Below are positions 1-8,323 of a stretch of DNA of 64,000 nucleotides, piece by piece (the stretch's first letter is position 1; each line of letters opens with the position of its first letter). The notes beneath the pieces are model-generated. The model saw only the letters and a list, made by a program, of their open reading frames with translations. It searched no databases and was not told the origin of the DNA. Both the position numbers and the translations under genes were made by a program. The DNA is from Actinomadura sp. NAK00032 (lineage in GTDB: Bacteria; Actinomycetota; Actinomycetes; Streptosporangiales; Streptosporangiaceae): NCBI RefSeq assembly GCF_013364275.1, contig NZ_CP054932.1, forward strand, positions 9,300,001 through 9,364,000, in the 5' to 3' direction.

Positions 1-866
1 CTCCAGCGGAGGGGGACGGCGCCGGCGATTTCGATGACGTCGGTGATGGTGAATTCGACCAGTCGTTCGGCGCCCGGCACGGCGGCGGCGTTCGCCGGAT
101 CCCAGTCGGTGCGGGCGGTGCCGGTCAGGTGCAGGACGGCGCCCGACCGCCAGTCGGGGAGCAGCAGCCCGGCATGGGGGTTCACCTCCAGGTTGCCGAG
201 CGTGTTGAACATGGCGTTGCCGACGTAGTCGGGCCAGCGCAGCACCGTCGGCGACACCACCTCGACGAATCCCGGGTTGCCCCCGCGGTGGGAGGCATCG
301 GCGTTGCCCTCGCCATCAGCGGTAGCGATGAAGAACGTGTCCGCACCGCCGATCCACTGCTGCTGGTGGCTGGTCAGAGTTCCGGAACGTTGAGGACGCC
401 CCGAGACGGCGGCCGGCTCCCACTCGTATTCGCGTTTCTGGATGTACTTGGGGCAGTTCGAGTACACCTGATCGAGCTTGACGTGCAGGCCGTGCTCGGT
501 GGGGACGGCCTGCCCGTTCAGCCGCATCCGGCGATGCCGGGACGGTTCGATCGCGAGCATCCCGACCGGCGCAGGGGTGCGAAGTCGCTCGTGAAGCGGG
601 TCGCCAACGCCGGGACGGGCATCGATGGTGAGCGTGCCGGCGTCCTCGCCGTGCAGGAAGCCGGGCTGACCAGTGAGCAGCGTCGCCCATAGCCGACCGT
701 CTGTGTCGGCGGCGCCGAGCACCAGCATCGGCTGCTGGAGAAGGAACTTGCGCGCCACTTCAGGGATCTCTGCACGGATGGCGCGTGCGGAGAACCCGCC
801 CTGGTCGAGCAGACCGGCGCGCCGCTGGGCGGCTCGTTCGCCCCGGTGGTAGACGTCGACCGCCAC
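1..866 (-). CDS. pyridoxamine 5'-phosphate oxidase-family flavin protein (3' end outside window)
   Basis: Partial gene running off the left edge; about 288 codons are visible. The translation has a lead segment (AEIPEVARKFLLQQPMLVLG) followed by a split-barrel region with YSNCPKYIQKREYEW, a motif of the COG3576-like PPOX proteins, and a downstream GNAMFNTLGNLEVNP segment typical of FMN-binding barrels. Such proteins bind FMN or F420 and reduce small molecules; the substrate cannot be told. The start is the GTG at 864-866, preceded by a strong GGAAGGAGG at 872-880. It lies 24 bases downstream of the VOC gene on the same strand, so the two are probably one operon controlled by the operator at 1395-1464. 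Confidence 0.85.
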   Translation of the reverse strand, partial: MAVDVYHRGERAAQRRAGLLDQGGFSARAIRAEIPEVARKFLLQQPMLVLGAADTDGRLWATLLTGQPGFLHGEDAGTLTIDARPGVGDPLHERLRTPAPVGMLAIEPSRHRRMRLNGQAVPTEHGLHVKLDQVYSNCPKYIQKREYEWEPAAVSGRPQRSGTLTSHQQQWIGGADTFFIATADGEGNADASHRGGNPGFVEVVSPTVLRWPDYVGNAMFNTLGNLEVNPHAGLLLPDWRSGAVLHLTGTARTDWDPANAAAVPGAERLVEFTITDVIEIAGAVPLRW

Positions 867-890
867 AGCGGCCTCCTTCCGGCTGAGTGG

Positions 891-1352
891 TTAGAAGAAA
901 CCGCAGGTCGGGGCGGCCCCGCTGGGCGCTGGCGCGGTGTCGGCGCCGGTCGGCGCGTAGATCTCCAGGCGCGTCCCGTCGGGGTCGGTGAAGAAGATCC
1001 CGCCGGACGCGGCGCCCTCGCCGTGCGGGACGACGCCGTCGTGGACGAGTTCGGCGCCCAGTTCGCGCAGCACCCGTTCGGCGGCCTTCACCTCGTCGAT
1101 CGTTTCGACCTGGAACGACAGGTGGTGCAGGCCCGCCGAGCGGGTCGCGAACGTGGTGTCGCTCTGCTCCCACAGGGTCAGCACCAGCTGGCCGTCCCGT
1201 CCCAGGAAAGCCCAGCGGCTGCCGGGCTCCTTGCCTTCCGCCTGGACCTCGAACCCGAAGACGCGCAGGTAGAAGGGCAGCGACCGGTCCAGGTCGTTCA
1301 CGTTCAACCCGACGTGTCCCGTTCGCAGTGCCTTGATGGCGGCTGTCTGCAT
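891..1352 (-). CDS. VOC-family (glyoxalase/extradiol dioxygenase fold) protein
   Basis: A 153-residue protein with the usual two-module VOC fold: TGHVGLNVNDLDRSLPFY at the N-terminus, LHHLSFQV in the middle and FFTDPDGTRLEIYAP near the end. The two His and the final Glu are at the usual metal-ligand positions, so it is probably an active metalloenzyme or a binding/resistance protein of the family. The substrate is unknown. It is the first gene of a probable two-gene unit with the flavin oxidase-like gene downstream, and it is divergent from the CGNR regulator at 1475. That arrangement suggests inducible handling of a small electrophile or aromatic compound (inference). Confidence 0.88.
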   Translation of the reverse strand: MQTAAIKALRTGHVGLNVNDLDRSLPFYLRVFGFEVQAEGKEPGSRWAFLGRDGQLVLTLWEQSDTTFATRSAGLHHLSFQVETIDEVKAAERVLRELGAELVHDGVVPHGEGAASGGIFFTDPDGTRLEIYAPTGADTAPAPSGAAPTCGFF

Positions 1353-1394
1353 GACGCACCTCGCAAACCCCCGGGCTGTCTCACCCAGGCTCGG

Positions 1395-1467
1395 CTAACT
1401 GTCTATCGAAAGATAGATGGTTAGAGATTGATCGTCAACCGGCTAAGTTGCGATAGACGGGTAGAAT
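1395..1467. promoter_or_regulatory. divergent promoter and operator between VOC gene and CGNR regulator
   Basis: A 30-bp interrupted palindrome lies at 1395-1424: CTAAC, 3 bases, CTATC, GAAA, GATAG, 3 bases, GTTAG. A related inverted half-site, CGATAGACGGGTAG (1451-1464), matches the reverse complement of the left half (CTAACTGTCTATCG) at 12 of 14 positions. It overlaps the -10 element TAGAAT (1462-1467) of the regulator gene. The layout fits one regulator controlling both directions, including itself. Confidence 0.65.
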
Positions 1468-1474
1468 CAGCGCC

Positions 1475-2047
1475 GTGCAGGAAGAACACGGTTCGCAGCG
1501 GCGGCAGAGCGCGGATCCTCGGCTGCTGGTCGGGGAGCCGCTCAGCTTGGACCTGGTCAACACCCGATGGGTGGACGATCGCGCCCATCGCGACCTGCTC
1601 GACTCCACCGAGGGCCTGGCCGTCTGGCTGCGTTCAGCAGGACTCGACGATCGGGCCGTAGCCGACCAGGCGACGCTCGACGCCACGCTGGAGACGCGGG
1701 AGATTCTTCGCGCGCTCCTCGCCCAGGGCCCGTCCCCCCAAACCTTGGACGCGTTCAACCGCGTCCTCGATCACGGAGCACTGCACTACCGGCTAGGCCC
1801 CAACGGCCGGGAAGAGCACTCGCGGACCGACGACCCCGCGTGGTTCCCGTCCTGGCTGGCCGCCGCCGACTACCTCCGGCTCATGGCCGACGCCCCCGCA
1901 CGCGTCAAACACTGCGCGCACCCCGACTGCGTGCTGCACTTCTTCGACGCGACCAAGAGCGGCACCCGCCGCTGGTGCTCGATGGCCATCTGCGGCAACC
2001 GCGCCAAGGCCGCCCGCCATTACGAGCGCGCGAAGACCGGCCGCTGA
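1475..2047 (+). CDS. CGNR zinc-finger / ABATE-domain transcriptional regulator
   Basis: A 190-residue protein. The N-terminal part (GEPLSLDLVNTRW, then a helical region) matches the stress-induced ABATE domain. The C-terminus carries the CGNR zinc finger: CAHPDCVLHFFDATK followed by RRWCSMAICGNRAKAARHY, with Cys-X4-Cys and Cys-X4-Cys ligand pairs. The family regulates stress or catabolic genes. The start is the GTG at 1475. There is no Shine-Dalgarno sequence, but TAGAAT lies 7 bases upstream, so the mRNA is probably leaderless. It is divergent from the VOC/PPOX pair and the likely binder of the repeats at 1395-1464. Confidence 0.9.
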   Translation: MQEEHGSQRRQSADPRLLVGEPLSLDLVNTRWVDDRAHRDLLDSTEGLAVWLRSAGLDDRAVADQATLDATLETREILRALLAQGPSPQTLDAFNRVLDHGALHYRLGPNGREEHSRTDDPAWFPSWLAAADYLRLMADAPARVKHCAHPDCVLHFFDATKSGTRRWCSMAICGNRAKAARHYERAKTGR

Positions 2048-2156
2048 TCGCCGGAGTGATGTCGAGGATGTCTCGGGCGCTCCGACCTACTCGGGAGGGC
2101 GCCGCCGGATCCGGCCGGCGGCCACCTACGGACGCACCCGAATCGGAAGGAGCGAC

Positions 2157-2525
2157 ATGTCACGGAACACCGACACCGTCACCAGGTACATCGACGGCTT
2201 CCGCAAGAACGATCACGAGCAGATCCTGTCCTGCCTGACCGACGACATCGAGTGGACGGTCTTCGGCGGCTTCCACCTGACCGGTAAGGACGCCTACGAC
2301 AAGGCCATCGACGGGCCGCCCGAGTTCCTCAACCCTCCGCACCTGGAGATCGTGCGGATGGTCGAGCAGGACGACGTCATCATGGCGGAGATGACCGGGA
2401 CGGTGAAGCGCGCCGCGGGCGGCGAGATGCGCATGTCCATGGCGGAGGTCTTCGTCATGCGCGCCGGCAAGATCGCCGAACGCCGCGCCTGGGTCATCGA
2501 ACTGAAGGAGAACGACTACCGCTGA
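2157..2525 (+). CDS. nuclear transport factor 2-like (SnoaL-like) protein
   Basis: A 122-residue single-domain protein with the NTF2-like pattern: a helical N-terminus (TVTRYIDGFRKNDHEQILSC), then TDDIEWTVFGGFHLTGKDAYD and beta strands ending in MAEVFVMRAGKIAERRAWVI. SnoaL-like proteins are small-molecule isomerases, hydrolases or binding proteins; no substrate can be assigned. The start ATG is preceded by GGAAGGAG with good spacing. It follows the CGNR gene by 109 bases on the same strand and may be independently transcribed. Confidence 0.85.
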   Translation: MSRNTDTVTRYIDGFRKNDHEQILSCLTDDIEWTVFGGFHLTGKDAYDKAIDGPPEFLNPPHLEIVRMVEQDDVIMAEMTGTVKRAAGGEMRMSMAEVFVMRAGKIAERRAWVIELKENDYR

Positions 2526-2585
2526 GGCCCACCCGAGCGCAAGCGTCGAGGTCGCCGCGATCAGCCAGGTCGTGTGGTCCGTCCG

Positions 2586-4040
2586 TCAGGCGGGCCGGGC
2601 GTGGCAAGGTCGCAGGTCAGGGGCTTGCCCGGCCCCGGTGGCTGCGGTCGCGGCAGCTACGGCGGCTGCGGTCGCGGCGGTGGCCTCGCGGCGTTCGGGC
2701 AGGTGGATGAGACGCCAGGCGATCAGGGCCCCGGCGATGTAGGCGGCGCCGACGAGGAGGAACGACAGGGCCGCTCCGGCGGTCCAGCCGGGGGCGACGG
2801 CCAGGACGGCGCCGGTGGAGGCGATGCCGACAAGGGAGCCGATCTGCCTGTTGGCGTTGAGGACCGAACCGGCGGTGTTGGCGTGCCGGGTGCCCGCCGC
2901 GTTCACCGTGGCCGCCGTCATGGCGGGGGAGATGAAGCCGCCCGCGATGCCGGCCAGGCCGAGGGCGACGGCCAGCATCCAGTACGGGGTCGAGGGCGAG
3001 AGGGTGACCAGGGCCAGCGAGGCCGCCCCCGCGACCAGGAAGGAGACGGCCAGCACCGGTCCGGCCGCGACGCGTCCCGAGATGCGGGCGAAGGCGATGT
3101 TGCTGACCGGGATGAAGACCGTCAGCGGCAGGATCTCCAGCCCGGCCTGGAGTGGGCTCGCGCCGTGGGCGTGCTGGACGTACAGGCCGATCGTGAACAG
3201 CGAGCCGTAGAACGCGGCGTTGAACAGGAAGCCCACGGCGTTGGCGCCGGCGAAGCGGGCGCCGCGGAACAGGGTCCAGGGCATCACCTGGTTGTCGGTG
3301 CGGCGCTCGCGGCCGATGAGCAGGACGGCGGCGAGCGTGGCGGCGGCGACGGCGGCGAGCACCGGGGGCGCGGTCCAGCCGAGCTGCGGTCCCTCGATCA
3401 GCGCGAAGCTGATGGCGGCCAGCCCGACGATGACCGCGGCGTGCCCGGGAACCGCCAGTGGCTGGGCGCCGCCCTCGGTCATGGCGATGTGCCGGCGGGT
3501 GAGGAGCATGCCCGCGATGCCGATGGGCAGGTTGATCAGGAAGATGCTCGGCCAGCCGAACGCGTCGACCATGATGCCGCCGATCGTCGGGCCCAGCGCC
3601 ATGGACGTGGAGACGATCGCCGACCAGACGCCCAGCACCTTGGTGCGTTCGCGCGCGTCGGGGAAGGCCCGCACCAGCAGCGCGAGCGAGCTCGGCATGA
3701 ACAGCGCCGCCCCGGCCCCTTGCAGGAGCCGCGCCCCGATCAGGACCTCGATGCCCGGTGCCAGTGCGGCGGCCAGCGACGCGACACCGAAGATCGCCAT
3801 GCCCCACATGTAGACCCGTCTGGCGCCCACCCGGCCGGCCAGGCCGCCGGCCAGCATCAGCAGGGCGGCGAAGGTGAGGACGTAGCCGTCCACGGCCCAG
3901 GTGAGCTGGGAGAAGCTGGCGCCGAGGCGTTCCTGGATGGTGGCCCCGGCGACCTGCATCACGGTGGTATCCAGGCTGGCCATGACGAACCCGGCGGCCA
4001 GCGCCGTGATCTTCATCGCGCCGGACGGAATCTTGGACAT
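2586..4040 (-). CDS. DHA2-family MFS drug/proton antiporter
   Basis: A 484-residue integral membrane protein, about 14 predicted hydrophobic segments, of the DHA2 (EmrB/QacA) type. Family features seen are SLDTTVMQVAGATIQ in helix 1, LTWAVDGYVLTFAALLMLAGGLAGRVGARR in helix 2 to loop 2-3, and GAGAALFMPSSLALL near motif C. It probably exports lipophilic toxic compounds using the proton gradient. The C-terminal tail is Ala/Thr-rich and cytoplasmic. The start ATG is preceded by GAGGTC. It is divergent from a TetR gene with two palindromes between them, the classic arrangement of a substrate-induced efflux pump. Confidence 0.93.
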   Translation of the reverse strand: MSKIPSGAMKITALAAGFVMASLDTTVMQVAGATIQERLGASFSQLTWAVDGYVLTFAALLMLAGGLAGRVGARRVYMWGMAIFGVASLAAALAPGIEVLIGARLLQGAGAALFMPSSLALLVRAFPDARERTKVLGVWSAIVSTSMALGPTIGGIMVDAFGWPSIFLINLPIGIAGMLLTRRHIAMTEGGAQPLAVPGHAAVIVGLAAISFALIEGPQLGWTAPPVLAAVAAATLAAVLLIGRERRTDNQVMPWTLFRGARFAGANAVGFLFNAAFYGSLFTIGLYVQHAHGASPLQAGLEILPLTVFIPVSNIAFARISGRVAAGPVLAVSFLVAGAASLALVTLSPSTPYWMLAVALGLAGIAGGFISPAMTAATVNAAGTRHANTAGSVLNANRQIGSLVGIASTGAVLAVAPGWTAGAALSFLLVGAAYIAGALIAWRLIHLPERREATAATAAAVAAATAATGAGQAPDLRPCHARPA

Positions 4041-4067
4041 GATCGACCTCGCGTTCTCCGAACGAAG

Positions 4068-4124
4068 CGGACGCTCTGCGTCCGGATCAAGACGCTAATA
4101 CAAGCGGACGCATGGCGTCCACTT
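4068..4124. promoter_or_regulatory. two palindromic TetR operators in the efflux pump/regulator gap
   Basis: Operator 1 (4068-4084) is CGGACGC-TCT-GCGTCCG, a perfect 7-bp inverted repeat. Operator 2 (4102-4124) is AAGCGGACGC-ATG-GCGTCCACTT, with one mismatch in 10-bp arms. Both share the core GGACGC-N3-GCGTCC and are 35 bp apart centre to centre. The regulator has its own -10, TAGGCT at 4154-4159. Confidence 0.75.
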
Positions 4125-4165
4125 AAACCGGACTAGATCCGTCCAGTTATTGCTAGGCTGGCCAC

Positions 4166-4837
4166 ATGACGTCAGCGGTACCCGCGGTGGACCGGCTCCT
4201 GGACGACGGCTCGGGCCGGCGCCCGCGCGCCGACGCCCGGCGCAACGTGGAACGCCTCGTCGCCGCCGCCCGTCAGACCGCCGCCGCCGCCCGTCAGACC
4301 GCCGCCGGGGGCGGTGAGATCACCGCCCACGAGATCGCGCGCCGCGCCGGGGTGGGCATTGGCACGTTCTACCGCCGGGTCGGCTCCCTTGAGGCCCTTC
4401 TCGAGGCGGTCCTCGACGAGGTGCTGGGAGAGATCGTCGCCAAGGGCGACGAAGGGCTGGCCGACCCGGACCCCTGGGCGGGCTTCACCGCGTTCGCCCT
4501 GTCCTACATCCACCTTCGCAACGAGCTGTGCGACGTCAACAAGCGCCTTGGTGACCTTCTAGACCACTCCAGAGCCGAGCTGCGCGACCGTATCCGGCAA
4601 CTAGTGGAGCGAGCCCAGCACTCCGGAGTGATGCGTCCGGACGTGACCTGGCAGGACGTGGCGTTCCTCATGGTCGCCGCGTCCTCCACCGGGCCCCACA
4701 CCCTGGGGCTCCAAGCGGGCGCCCGCCAGTGGGACCGCAACCTCCGGATCGTCCTGGACGGCCTGCGCACCCCTGATCCCGGCGCCCTCCCCGGCGAGCC
4801 GCCCGGCCACTTCACCGACCGCCCCGACTACCGCTGA
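4166..4837 (+). CDS. TetR-family repressor of the adjacent efflux pump
   Basis: A 223-residue TetR-type protein. The HTH is in the first 75 residues (ITAHEIARRAGVGIGTFYRR), followed by an all-helical ligand domain. The N-terminus contains an unusual tandem peptide repeat, RQTAAAARQTAAGG, encoded by a direct DNA repeat around 4266-4310 just before the HTH. The start ATG has no Shine-Dalgarno sequence. TAGGCT lies 6 bases upstream, so a leaderless transcript is likely. It probably represses both itself and the divergent MFS gene through the palindromes at 4068-4124. Confidence 0.92.
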   Translation: MTSAVPAVDRLLDDGSGRRPRADARRNVERLVAAARQTAAAARQTAAGGGEITAHEIARRAGVGIGTFYRRVGSLEALLEAVLDEVLGEIVAKGDEGLADPDPWAGFTAFALSYIHLRNELCDVNKRLGDLLDHSRAELRDRIRQLVERAQHSGVMRPDVTWQDVAFLMVAASSTGPHTLGLQAGARQWDRNLRIVLDGLRTPDPGALPGEPPGHFTDRPDYR

Positions 4838-4865
4838 CGCCCGGCCGGCGCACGACATGCGGCGG

Positions 4866-6677
4866 TCAGAGGGTGGCCGCCCAGGCCAGAGCGAGGGTTG
4901 CGGTCGCCGCTATCAGCCAGGTCGTGTAGTCGCCGATGCTGCCGCTGTGGATGGTTTTGACCGCGATTATCGGCGGTCTGATGCATGCGCGTAGAGGCTT
5001 TTGGAGGCGGGTTGGCAGGCGTTGCCACCAGAGGCCCATCGCTGCGAATACGAAGGCCCCTGTGAAGGAGAGTGCCCCGTAGAGCCAGTCGCGCAAGGGG
5101 ATGTCGTGCGCGGGGAGGGGGCGTGGTGGCGGGGTGATTCCTTGGGTTACCAGGCGGGCGTGGGACGTGTGGTCGTGCAGGTCTGCTGCTGCCTTTATCG
5201 CGTGGGCTGGGAGGTCGGGGGCGAAGGCCAGGAAGTAGCCGGTGGCGGCTAGGGCCAAGGGGGCGGTCAGGGGCCATAGGCGGTGGTGGCCGTCCACGCG
5301 GTGGGGTTCGGTCTCTTGGCTGGTCAGGGTCGGGTCGTGTCCGGGGCCCCAACCCAGGAAGATGCGGGCCGCCGCACGCAGTACCGCCGCAGCGCTGAGG
5401 GCTATGCAGACGGCCAGAACGGGCGCTATCCACGCGTAGCCGGCGGTTGCCAGCGCGTTGTAGACGAGGGTCGCGGATTGGAAAGGGCCGAAGCCGGGAG
5501 GGGTTGCCAGGCCGGCGGCGCATATGGTCAGCAATGCGGCCAAGGCGAAGTGGCTCCGGCGTCGGCCACGGCCATGCAAGACCGTCTCGTCCGCTGAGCC
5601 CAACCGCACGATCAGCATTCCCAGGCACAGCATCAGCGCGCCCCGCAGCAGCCCGGCCGTGATGATGTACATGACCGACCCCGCCAGGCCAGCAGGTGTC
5701 AGGGTCGCAATGCCCGCCAGGACCACACCCCCATTGCTGACGGTCATGAAGGCCAACTGGCGTTTCAGGTCTGCTTCCAGGAAGCACATGACGGCGCCCA
5801 AGAGCGCGCTGAGCAGCGCCAAGCCCAGCAGCGCGTGGCGTACGGCGTCGTCGTCGCCGAGTGTCGGGGCGAAGACTGTGGCGTGGACGCGGGAGTACAC
5901 GTCGTACGCCAGGTCGCTCATCACGGCGGTGAAGATGGCGGCGGCAGGGGCGGTCGCCACGCTGTAGGCGTCCGTCAGCCAGAAGTGGAAGGGGGCCGTG
6001 CCCGCCTTCACCAGGAAGCCGACCGTGATGAAGGTGAGGGCAAGCACCAGCAGCCCAGACGGGTGGTGGTTCTCCAGCGCCGTGCCGATGCCGACCAGGT
6101 TGAGGTTGCCGGTCCGCCCGTAGAGGACGCCGATGCCCATCAGCAGTGTGAGCGTGCCGATGGTGTTGAGGACCGCGAAGTCCAGTGCGCCCTGCAGCAC
6201 TTCCGGACGTTTCACGTGGTAGCCGCTGAGCGCGTACGCGGCGACGCTCATCAGCTCCAGGAACACGAAGATGTTGAACAGGTCCCCGGACAGGACGAAC
6301 CCCACCATGCCGGCGAGGAAGGCCAACATCAGCGAGTAGAAAAGGTGGCGGATGTTCTCGAAATGCCCCCACGAGAACACCAGCGCACCGAGCACGGCCA
6401 CCGCTGCCAGGGTCGCCTCCGCGGCGGCCAGTGGGTCGACGATGAAGCCGATCCCCCATGGGAACCCGCCTTGGACCGGCGACCAGTCTCCGAACCAGTA
6501 GACGATCGTGTCGTCGGTCGAGTGCAGGGTGAGGGCCAGGCTCATGCCGGTCACAGCGGCGGCGCAGGCGATGGCGATCGCGTCCGGGAGCAGGCGGGGC
6601 AGGTGCTGGCCCACGGCGGCCAGCAGCGCCGCGCAGATCAGCGGCAGTGCGACGACGAGGGGAACGAGCTGGTTCAT
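4866..6677 (-). CDS. mnhD: Mrp/Mnh cation-proton antiporter subunit D (NuoL/M/N-like)
   Basis: A 603-residue, highly hydrophobic proton-translocating subunit related to complex I NuoL/M/N. Family motifs visible are GWGIGFIVDPLAAAEA-like lead helices, FNIFVFLELMSVAAYALSGY (the conserved functional Glu), and VGFLVKAGTAPFHFWLTDAYSVATAP (the conserved Lys). It is about 100 residues longer than usual MrpD; the extra C-terminus ends in a helix preceded by HSGSIGDYTTW, reminiscent of NuoL-type C-termini. The start ATG at 6677 overlaps the mnhC stop by four bases (ATGA), so translation is coupled. It is the last gene of the operon and acts in the cytoplasmic membrane in Na+ and pH homeostasis. Confidence 0.93.
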   Translation of the reverse strand: MNQLVPLVVALPLICAALLAAVGQHLPRLLPDAIAIACAAAVTGMSLALTLHSTDDTIVYWFGDWSPVQGGFPWGIGFIVDPLAAAEATLAAVAVLGALVFSWGHFENIRHLFYSLMLAFLAGMVGFVLSGDLFNIFVFLELMSVAAYALSGYHVKRPEVLQGALDFAVLNTIGTLTLLMGIGVLYGRTGNLNLVGIGTALENHHPSGLLVLALTFITVGFLVKAGTAPFHFWLTDAYSVATAPAAAIFTAVMSDLAYDVYSRVHATVFAPTLGDDDAVRHALLGLALLSALLGAVMCFLEADLKRQLAFMTVSNGGVVLAGIATLTPAGLAGSVMYIITAGLLRGALMLCLGMLIVRLGSADETVLHGRGRRRSHFALAALLTICAAGLATPPGFGPFQSATLVYNALATAGYAWIAPVLAVCIALSAAAVLRAAARIFLGWGPGHDPTLTSQETEPHRVDGHHRLWPLTAPLALAATGYFLAFAPDLPAHAIKAAADLHDHTSHARLVTQGITPPPRPLPAHDIPLRDWLYGALSFTGAFVFAAMGLWWQRLPTRLQKPLRACIRPPIIAVKTIHSGSIGDYTTWLIAATATLALAWAATL

Positions 6678-7018
6678 CCGCGGGTCGGACGCATCTCTTC
6701 CGGGTCCACCGTCCCGGCGTGGCGGTGCGCTTGCAGGGCCAGGGACAGGACGAGCGCCAGGACGACCAGGCTGACCACGATGTCGGTGAGGGTGAGCGCC
6801 TGGACCACCGGGTCGGTGAGCGGCGTGCCCGGTGCCTGCCCCTTGGTGACGGGTGGCGACGCCTCGTTCCGGTAGCCGACCGCCAGCAGCAGCAGGTATG
6901 TGGACGACTGCATGATGTTCAGGCACACGCCAAGGTGGATGTAGCTGCGGCTGGTCGCCACTCCGTACAGCCCGGCGACGAACAGCACACCGGCGACCGC
7001 ATACGGGTAGTAGGTCAC
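6674..7018 (-). CDS. mnhC: Mrp/Mnh antiporter subunit C (NuoK-like)
   Basis: A 114-residue, three-helix membrane protein of the NuoK/MnhC family. Helix 1 is TYYPYAVAGVLFVAGLYGVA, helix 2 includes NIMQSSTYLLLLAVGY, and helix 3 is DIVVSLVVLALVLSLALQAH, preceded by PLTDPVVQALTLTDIVV, the family signature. It overlaps both neighbours by four bases, showing tight translational coupling. It is part of the membrane arm of the Mrp antiporter. Confidence 0.92.
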   Translation of the reverse strand: MTYYPYAVAGVLFVAGLYGVATSRSYIHLGVCLNIMQSSTYLLLLAVGYRNEASPPVTKGQAPGTPLTDPVVQALTLTDIVVSLVVLALVLSLALQAHRHAGTVDPEEMRPTRG

Positions 7019-7761
7019 TGGTCCGCCCGTGCGTCGGACGGCTGCATGTACTCCTCGATGAACTCGCGGTAGATGAGGACGAAGGCGGCAGTGACTTCGA
7101 CACCGGCGGCCCAGTTGAGCGCTGCGGTCGTACCGCCGGAGGCGAGCGTCCCCGCCGATCCCAGGGGGAGGGTGTTCGTCAGGAAGGCGGCGCCTGCGGT
7201 CAGCCCCAGGAAACCCAGCGCCACGTAGGCGGCGGCACCCAGCCCCTCGGTCGCGTCAAGCAGAGTGGTCGGCGCGAGGCGGCGGAAATGGCGGTGGCCG
7301 CCTGCCAGCCACAGCAGCAGCGCGCCGCCGGACGCGAGCACGCCGCCCTGGAAGCCGCCGCCCGGCGTGATGTATCCGAAGCTGATCACCCACAGGCCGA
7401 ACAGGAGCAGCACGGGAGCGAGCACGCCGCCGGCGGTGCGGACGGCGTCGCTGGTGACGCTGTCCGGGGGCGGACGTCCGGTGGCGGCCTCCCGGCTCGA
7501 CCGCAGCAGCAGGACGAGGCCCATCACGGCCGTGAAGAGGATGAACTCTTCGATCATCGTGTCCAGGCCGCGGTAGTCGAACATCACGGCGGTCACGAAA
7601 TTGGTGATGTGGCGCTGCCCCTGCGCGTTGTGGTTGATGAGACGGCCGTACTCGCCGATTCGGGTACCGAAGTCCGGAAGGCCGGTATAGCCCCAGATGA
7701 GGACGCTGAGGATGGCCGCGAGCGGGGGCAGCACCAGCGCCCGCCGCCACCCCGCTTTCAT
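7015..7761 (-). CDS. mnhB: Mrp/Mnh antiporter MbhE-MnhB fusion subunit
   Basis: A 248-residue membrane protein. The first 90 residues resemble the MbhE-like end of MrpA (ITNFVTAVMFDYRGLDTMIEE). The rest is the MnhB domain (GLWVISFGYITPGGGFQGG with the conserved PGGGFQGG loop, and a C-terminal AGVEVTAAFVLIYREFI). In the seven-gene Mrp of Bacillus these pieces belong to two proteins, MrpA and MrpB. Here they form one subunit, as in MBH-type modules. It overlaps its neighbours by four bases on each side. Confidence 0.9.
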   Translation of the reverse strand: MKAGWRRALVLPPLAAILSVLIWGYTGLPDFGTRIGEYGRLINHNAQGQRHITNFVTAVMFDYRGLDTMIEEFILFTAVMGLVLLLRSSREAATGRPPPDSVTSDAVRTAGGVLAPVLLLFGLWVISFGYITPGGGFQGGVLASGGALLLWLAGGHRHFRRLAPTTLLDATEGLGAAAYVALGFLGLTAGAAFLTNTLPLGSAGTLASGGTTAALNWAAGVEVTAAFVLIYREFIEEYMQPSDARADQ

Positions 7762-8018
7762 CCCCTTCCCCCGCCATGGGTCTTGTAGATGACGGGCAGC
7801 AGCACCATCGGGACGCCGATCGACGACACCGCGACCTCCGCGATCGCCACGTCCGGCGCCATGAGCAGCGCGAACACGATGACGAGCGACAGCCCGAACA
7901 GGCTGAACACGACGACCTGGCGCAGCGGGTCGCGGACCAGCACCGTCCCCACCGCCAGGACTCCGGCGAGGGTCAGCGCGATCGCCTGCAGGACGGTCGT
8001 CAGCGTCGCGGCGGTCAT
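7758..8018 (-). CDS. Mrp/Mnh antiporter DUF4040 (MbhD-like) subunit
   Basis: An 86-residue membrane protein of the DUF4040/MbhD type. It has three hydrophobic segments: AATLTTVLQAIALTLAGVLA, VVFSLFGLSLVIVFALLMAP and VAVSSIGVPMVLLPVIY. The motif APDVAIAEVAV is the family hallmark; in MrpA it forms part of the C-terminal region. The true start is the ATG at 8016-8018, overlapping the stop of mnhG by four bases. Longer open frames upstream belong to a shadow of mnhG. It is normally part of a fused MrpA, so its stand-alone state is notable. Confidence 0.88.
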   Translation of the reverse strand: MTAATLTTVLQAIALTLAGVLAVGTVLVRDPLRQVVVFSLFGLSLVIVFALLMAPDVAIAEVAVSSIGVPMVLLPVIYKTHGGGRG

Positions 8019-8323
8019 GGGCCGCCCTCGCGGTCGTGCGCCATGCGCCGCACCGCTCGTCCGACCGCGTGGGTGACCACGGGGCTGAGCAGCAGGAGCA
8101 CGGCGGCCGCCGCGACCACCTCGACCGTGCCGGACACCGATCCCGCGCCGCCGGTCACCACCACCGACGTGCCGATGAGCGCCGGTCCGACGGTCGCGGA
8201 CGCGGCGGTGTAGTGCAGCCGGTCGAAGACGTCGCGCATCCACCAGACGCCGACGCAGGACGCGAGCTGGGCGGCCACCCCGGCCCAGAGCAGCACCTGC
8301 GCGGCGAGTTCGGCGGCGCTCAC
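8015..8323 (-). CDS. mnhG: Mrp/Mnh antiporter subunit G
   Basis: A 102-residue membrane protein of the MnhG/PhaG family. The sequence SCVGVWWMRDVFDRLHYTAASATVGPALIG contains the conserved R-(D/F)-x-Y-x-RLH-like region, and three hydrophobic helices follow. It is a small accessory subunit needed for antiporter assembly. It overlaps mnhF and the DUF4040 gene by four bases each. Confidence 0.9.
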   Translation of the reverse strand: MSAAELAAQVLLWAGVAAQLASCVGVWWMRDVFDRLHYTAASATVGPALIGTSVVVTGGAGSVSGTVEVVAAAAVLLLLSPVVTHAVGRAVRRMAHDREGGP

